Below are positions 61,551 to 64,000 of a stretch of DNA of 64,000 bases, in pieces (within the stretch, counting starts at the first letter, position 1; every line of letters begins with the position of its first letter). The notes beneath the pieces were generated by a model. It had not been told where the DNA came from. It searched no databases and saw only the letters and a program-made list of their open reading frames with translations. The stretch is from Thermomicrobium roseum DSM 5159 (GTDB lineage: Bacteria; Chloroflexota; Chloroflexia; Thermomicrobiales; Thermomicrobiaceae): positions 434,001 through 498,000 of the forward strand of contig NC_011961.1 of assembly GCF_000021685.1 (NCBI RefSeq). Direction: 5' to 3'. Made by a program: the position numbers and the translations under genes.

Positions 61551-62951
61551 ATGGAGAGACCACGAACGTTAGGCGAGCTGCGCGAGAGCGGCTACCGCGT
61601 CCTTCCCGTTCGGGAAGAAATGCGCAAGAACCTCATCGCCAAGATTCAGGCAGGTGAACCGATTTTCCCTGGAATCATCGGGTACGAGGAGACGGTCATC
61701 CCACAGGTGGAGAACGCCATTTTGGCTGGGCAGGACATCATCTTCCTCGGTGAGCGCGGCCAGGCCAAGACGCGCATGGCGCGTCTGCTCGTCAACCTTT
61801 TGGACGAGGAGATTCCGATCGTCGCGGGCAGCGAGGTGAACGATAACCCGTTCGACCCCATCTCGAAGTACGCGCGGGATCTCATCGCGGAGATGGGCGA
61901 CGAGACGCCGATCGCTTGGATCCGGCGCGAGGAGCGCTACGCCGAGAAGCTGGCGACGCCGGACACGACGATCGCCGATCTGATCGGTGAGGTCGACCCG
62001 ATCAAAGTGGCAGAGGGACGTTATCTCTCCGACGAGCTCACGATCCACTATGGCCTGATCCCGCGGACCAATCGCGGCATCTTCGTCATCAACGAGCTTC
62101 CCGACCTGGCGGAGCGGATCCAGGTGGGGTTGCTCAACATCATGGAAGAGCGTGACGTGCAGATCCGGGGCTATCGCGTGCGACTCCCGCTCGATGTCTT
62201 CGTCGTCGCCAGCGCCAATCCGGAGGACTACACGAATCGCGGGCGAATCATCACCCCCCTCAAGGATCGCTTCGGGGCGCAGATCCGGACCCATTACCCG
62301 CGGACTATCGAGCACGAAATCGCGATCATGGAGCAGGAGCGGATGCCGGTCGAGGTGCCCGGCATCACGGTGACGGTGCCGCAGTACATGCGCGAGATCG
62401 TCGCCGAGATCACGCACCTCGCCCGCCGGAGTCCGGATATCAGCCAGCGCTCCGGTGTCAGCGCGCGTATGTCGGTGGCCAATTACGAGACACTGATCAG
62501 CAATGCGGTCAAGCGGGCTCTCCGCTTGGGCGAGAAGCACGCGGTGCCGCGGATCAGCGACTTGCCGGCGCTCGTCGCCTCCACGCTCGGGAAGTTGGAG
62601 TTCGAGACGCTGGGCGAAGTGCAGGAGGATCGGATCATCGAGAAGTTGATCAACGGGGCAGTCGTGGCGACTTTCAATCGCTACTTCTCGGTGCGAGACT
62701 TCGATGATCTCATTCTCGCCTTCGAGAACGGCTTGACCGTGGAGGCCTCCGATCTGCAGCCAGCGATGCGGTATGTTCATCAGGTCGCCCATATCGAGAG
62801 TCTGCGGCGCGCCACGCAGCGGCTCGGTGCAACGGGGGACCCTGCGCTGGTCGCGGCAGCAGTCGAGTTCGTGCTCGAGGGACTGCACCTGAACCGGCGC
62901 GTGAACAAGGAGCGAGCCACCGGAGGTGGTGCGGCCCGCTACCGAAGCTGA
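61551..62951 (+). CDS. AAA+ ATPase of the magnesium chelatase ChlI/MoxR class
   Basis: A 466-residue AAA+ protein. Walker A is FLGERGQAKTRMARLL, with Ala in the usual last-Gly place, as in this subgroup. Walker B region is GIFVINELPDLAE, sensor 1 is FVVASANPEDYTNRG, and a sensor 2 arm follows. Such ATPases remodel protein complexes with a VWA-domain partner. The next gene, 25 bp downstream, is the likely partner. ATG at 61551 has GAGGAGCC upstream. No chlorophyll genes are in the window, so chelatase activity itself is not implied. Confidence 0.85.
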   Translation: MERPRTLGELRESGYRVLPVREEMRKNLIAKIQAGEPIFPGIIGYEETVIPQVENAILAGQDIIFLGERGQAKTRMARLLVNLLDEEIPIVAGSEVNDNPFDPISKYARDLIAEMGDETPIAWIRREERYAEKLATPDTTIADLIGEVDPIKVAEGRYLSDELTIHYGLIPRTNRGIFVINELPDLAERIQVGLLNIMEERDVQIRGYRVRLPLDVFVVASANPEDYTNRGRIITPLKDRFGAQIRTHYPRTIEHEIAIMEQERMPVEVPGITVTVPQYMREIVAEITHLARRSPDISQRSGVSARMSVANYETLISNAVKRALRLGEKHAVPRISDLPALVASTLGKLEFETLGEVQEDRIIEKLINGAVVATFNRYFSVRDFDDLILAFENGLTVEASDLQPAMRYVHQVAHIESLRRATQRLGATGDPALVAAAVEFVLEGLHLNRRVNKERATGGGAARYRS

Positions 62952-62976
62952 CGACGAGAGCGCCAGGAGGTGCACC

Positions 62977-64000
62977 GTGGCCGGTACGCCGAATCGTTTC
63001 CGCTACAGTCGCTGGGACGGGACCCAGGAGATCGCTGCCTTCACGGCCGAGGAGTTACTCGAGGCGATGGCCGATGACCTCCTGGCCGAAGGAGACGTCA
63101 ACCGAGCGCTGCAACGACTCTTCCGTTGGGGAATGGATCGCCCCGATGGGCGGATGCCTGGATTCCGCGAACTCCTGGAACGGATTCGTCAGCGACGCCA
63201 GCAGCTACTCCAGCGTTACGATCTCGGCTCGGTTCTCGACGACCTCAACCAGCGCTTGGACGAGGTGATCCAAACGGAGCGAGCCGGGATCGAGCGACGC
63301 GTCCAGGAAGGACGCGAGCGGCTCGCTCGTGCTCGAGAGCGTGTTGCACCGGTGTCCGAGGCAGGAGAGGAAGGTCAGACGCAGTCGAACGAGGGGGAAA
63401 CCGGGGATGATGCGCCGACCGATCCGGCGCTGCAGCGCTTGTTGGAACGGATGGCTCAACAGAAGCTGGCCTTCCTTGATCAGCTGCCGGCCGATCCCGC
63501 GGGGCGCATCCGCGCGCTCAGCGACTACGAGTTCATGGACCCGGAAGCGCGGCGGAAGTTCCAGGAGCTTCTCGCCTCGCTGCAGCGGCAGGTACTCGAG
63601 CAGACATTCCAGGGACTGCAGCAGGCGATTCAGAACGTGACCCCTGAGGCGCTCCGCGAACTACGGCAGATGCTCCGGGATCTCAATGAGCTCTTGCGAG
63701 AGCACGCGCAGGGCGGTCAGCCCGATCTGGAGCGCTTCAAGCACCGCTGGGGACACTACTTCGGTCGCGATTTCAATAGTGTCGATGAACTGCTCGATCA
63801 TCTGGCGCGCCAGATGGCAGCGGTCCAGAGCCTGCTCGATTCCCTGCCGCCCGAGATGCGGCAGCAGCTCGAGCAAGCGCTCGAAGCAGCGCTGCGCGAT
63901 CCCGAACTGCAGCAGGAACTCCGCCAGCTCGGCCGGCTTCTCGGGCAACTCATGCCTGAGAATCCCTATCGGCAGGCGCAGCCGTTCAGTGGGAGCGAGG
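62977..64000 (+). CDS. Helical partner protein of the AAA ATPase, probably VWA-containing (5' part)
   Basis: The first 341 codons are in the window; the rest lies beyond. The visible part is rich in Gln, Glu, Leu and Arg and strongly helical, with FSAEELLEAMADDLL-like openings (FTAEELLEAMADDLLAEGDV), repeated LRxLLRDLNELL-type heptads and FKHRWGHYFG. Proteins of this kind next to ChlI-like ATPases usually end in a VWA domain; that part cannot be seen here. GTG at 62977 follows AGGAGGTG. Confidence 0.7.
   Translation, partial: MAGTPNRFRYSRWDGTQEIAAFTAEELLEAMADDLLAEGDVNRALQRLFRWGMDRPDGRMPGFRELLERIRQRRQQLLQRYDLGSVLDDLNQRLDEVIQTERAGIERRVQEGRERLARARERVAPVSEAGEEGQTQSNEGETGDDAPTDPALQRLLERMAQQKLAFLDQLPADPAGRIRALSDYEFMDPEARRKFQELLASLQRQVLEQTFQGLQQAIQNVTPEALRELRQMLRDLNELLREHAQGGQPDLERFKHRWGHYFGRDFNSVDELLDHLARQMAAVQSLLDSLPPEMRQQLEQALEAALRDPELQQELRQLGRLLGQLMPENPYRQAQPFSGSE

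Overview
The window is 64 kb of GC-rich bacterial chromosome with tightly packed genes. Many genes overlap by 4 bp (ATGA or GTGA), many starts are GTG behind GGAGG-type ribosome sites, and encoded proteins are rich in Arg, Ala and Leu. The gene content (MutS/MutL, a B-type heme-copper terminal enzyme, MalFG-type sugar ABC genes, remains of a type III CRISPR system, a ChlI-like AAA/VWA module) fits a thermophilic member of the Chloroflexota, most likely class Thermomicrobia. That placement is inferred from overall character and not from a marker gene.

Layout. 1-3.8 kb: mutS-mutL on the minus strand, mutL running off the window. 4.1-6 kb: a small membrane protein and a PLP aminotransferase. 6.5-11.6 kb: a plus-strand respiratory operon with a CuA subunit II, a heme-copper subunit I that lacks the active-site Tyr and looks like an NO reductase, a formate/nitrite channel, a CtaG-type assembly factor and a flavin amine oxidase. 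11.7-16.4 kb: HAD phosphatase, DMT permease, hydroxyisobutyrate-dehydrogenase-like enzyme, amidase. 16.7-29.1 kb: an accessory region with an M48 peptidase remnant, an orphan CARF-HEPN ribonuclease, a Uma2-like protein, a complete sugar ABC importer with its GntR regulator, a Cas10 truncated before its GGDD palm, and a worn-down CRISPR array. 29.5-42.2 kb: FAH-family enzyme, a very large tandem P-type ATPase with two small partner genes, an antiporter/membrane protein/manA operon and lpdA.

The centrepiece lies at 42.6-59.2 kb, all on the minus strand: an expanded cluster related to the methylamine dehydrogenase (mau) system. It holds six beta-propeller proteins resembling the dehydrogenase heavy chain and five Cys-rich proteins resembling its tryptophan tryptophylquinone (TTQ) light chain (one frameshifted). 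It also holds a propeller fused to MauE, a MauD-like thioredoxin, a MauF/CcdA-like membrane protein whose conserved Cys codon is TGA, an ECF sigma factor with a hydrophobic N-terminus, and two DoxX-like membrane proteins (one a pseudogene). Five of its transcription units start behind a nearly identical two-block element (TGTCTGS, 15 bp, SCGTC) that looks like an ECF promoter, so the cluster may be a self-contained sigma-factor regulon. A decayed copy of the 5' end of citrate synthase between two of the modules shows that the cluster grew by tandem duplication.

59.4-64 kb (plus strand): citrate synthase, a secretion-ATPase-like protein, a ChlI/MoxR-like AAA ATPase and the start of its partner protein, which runs off the window.
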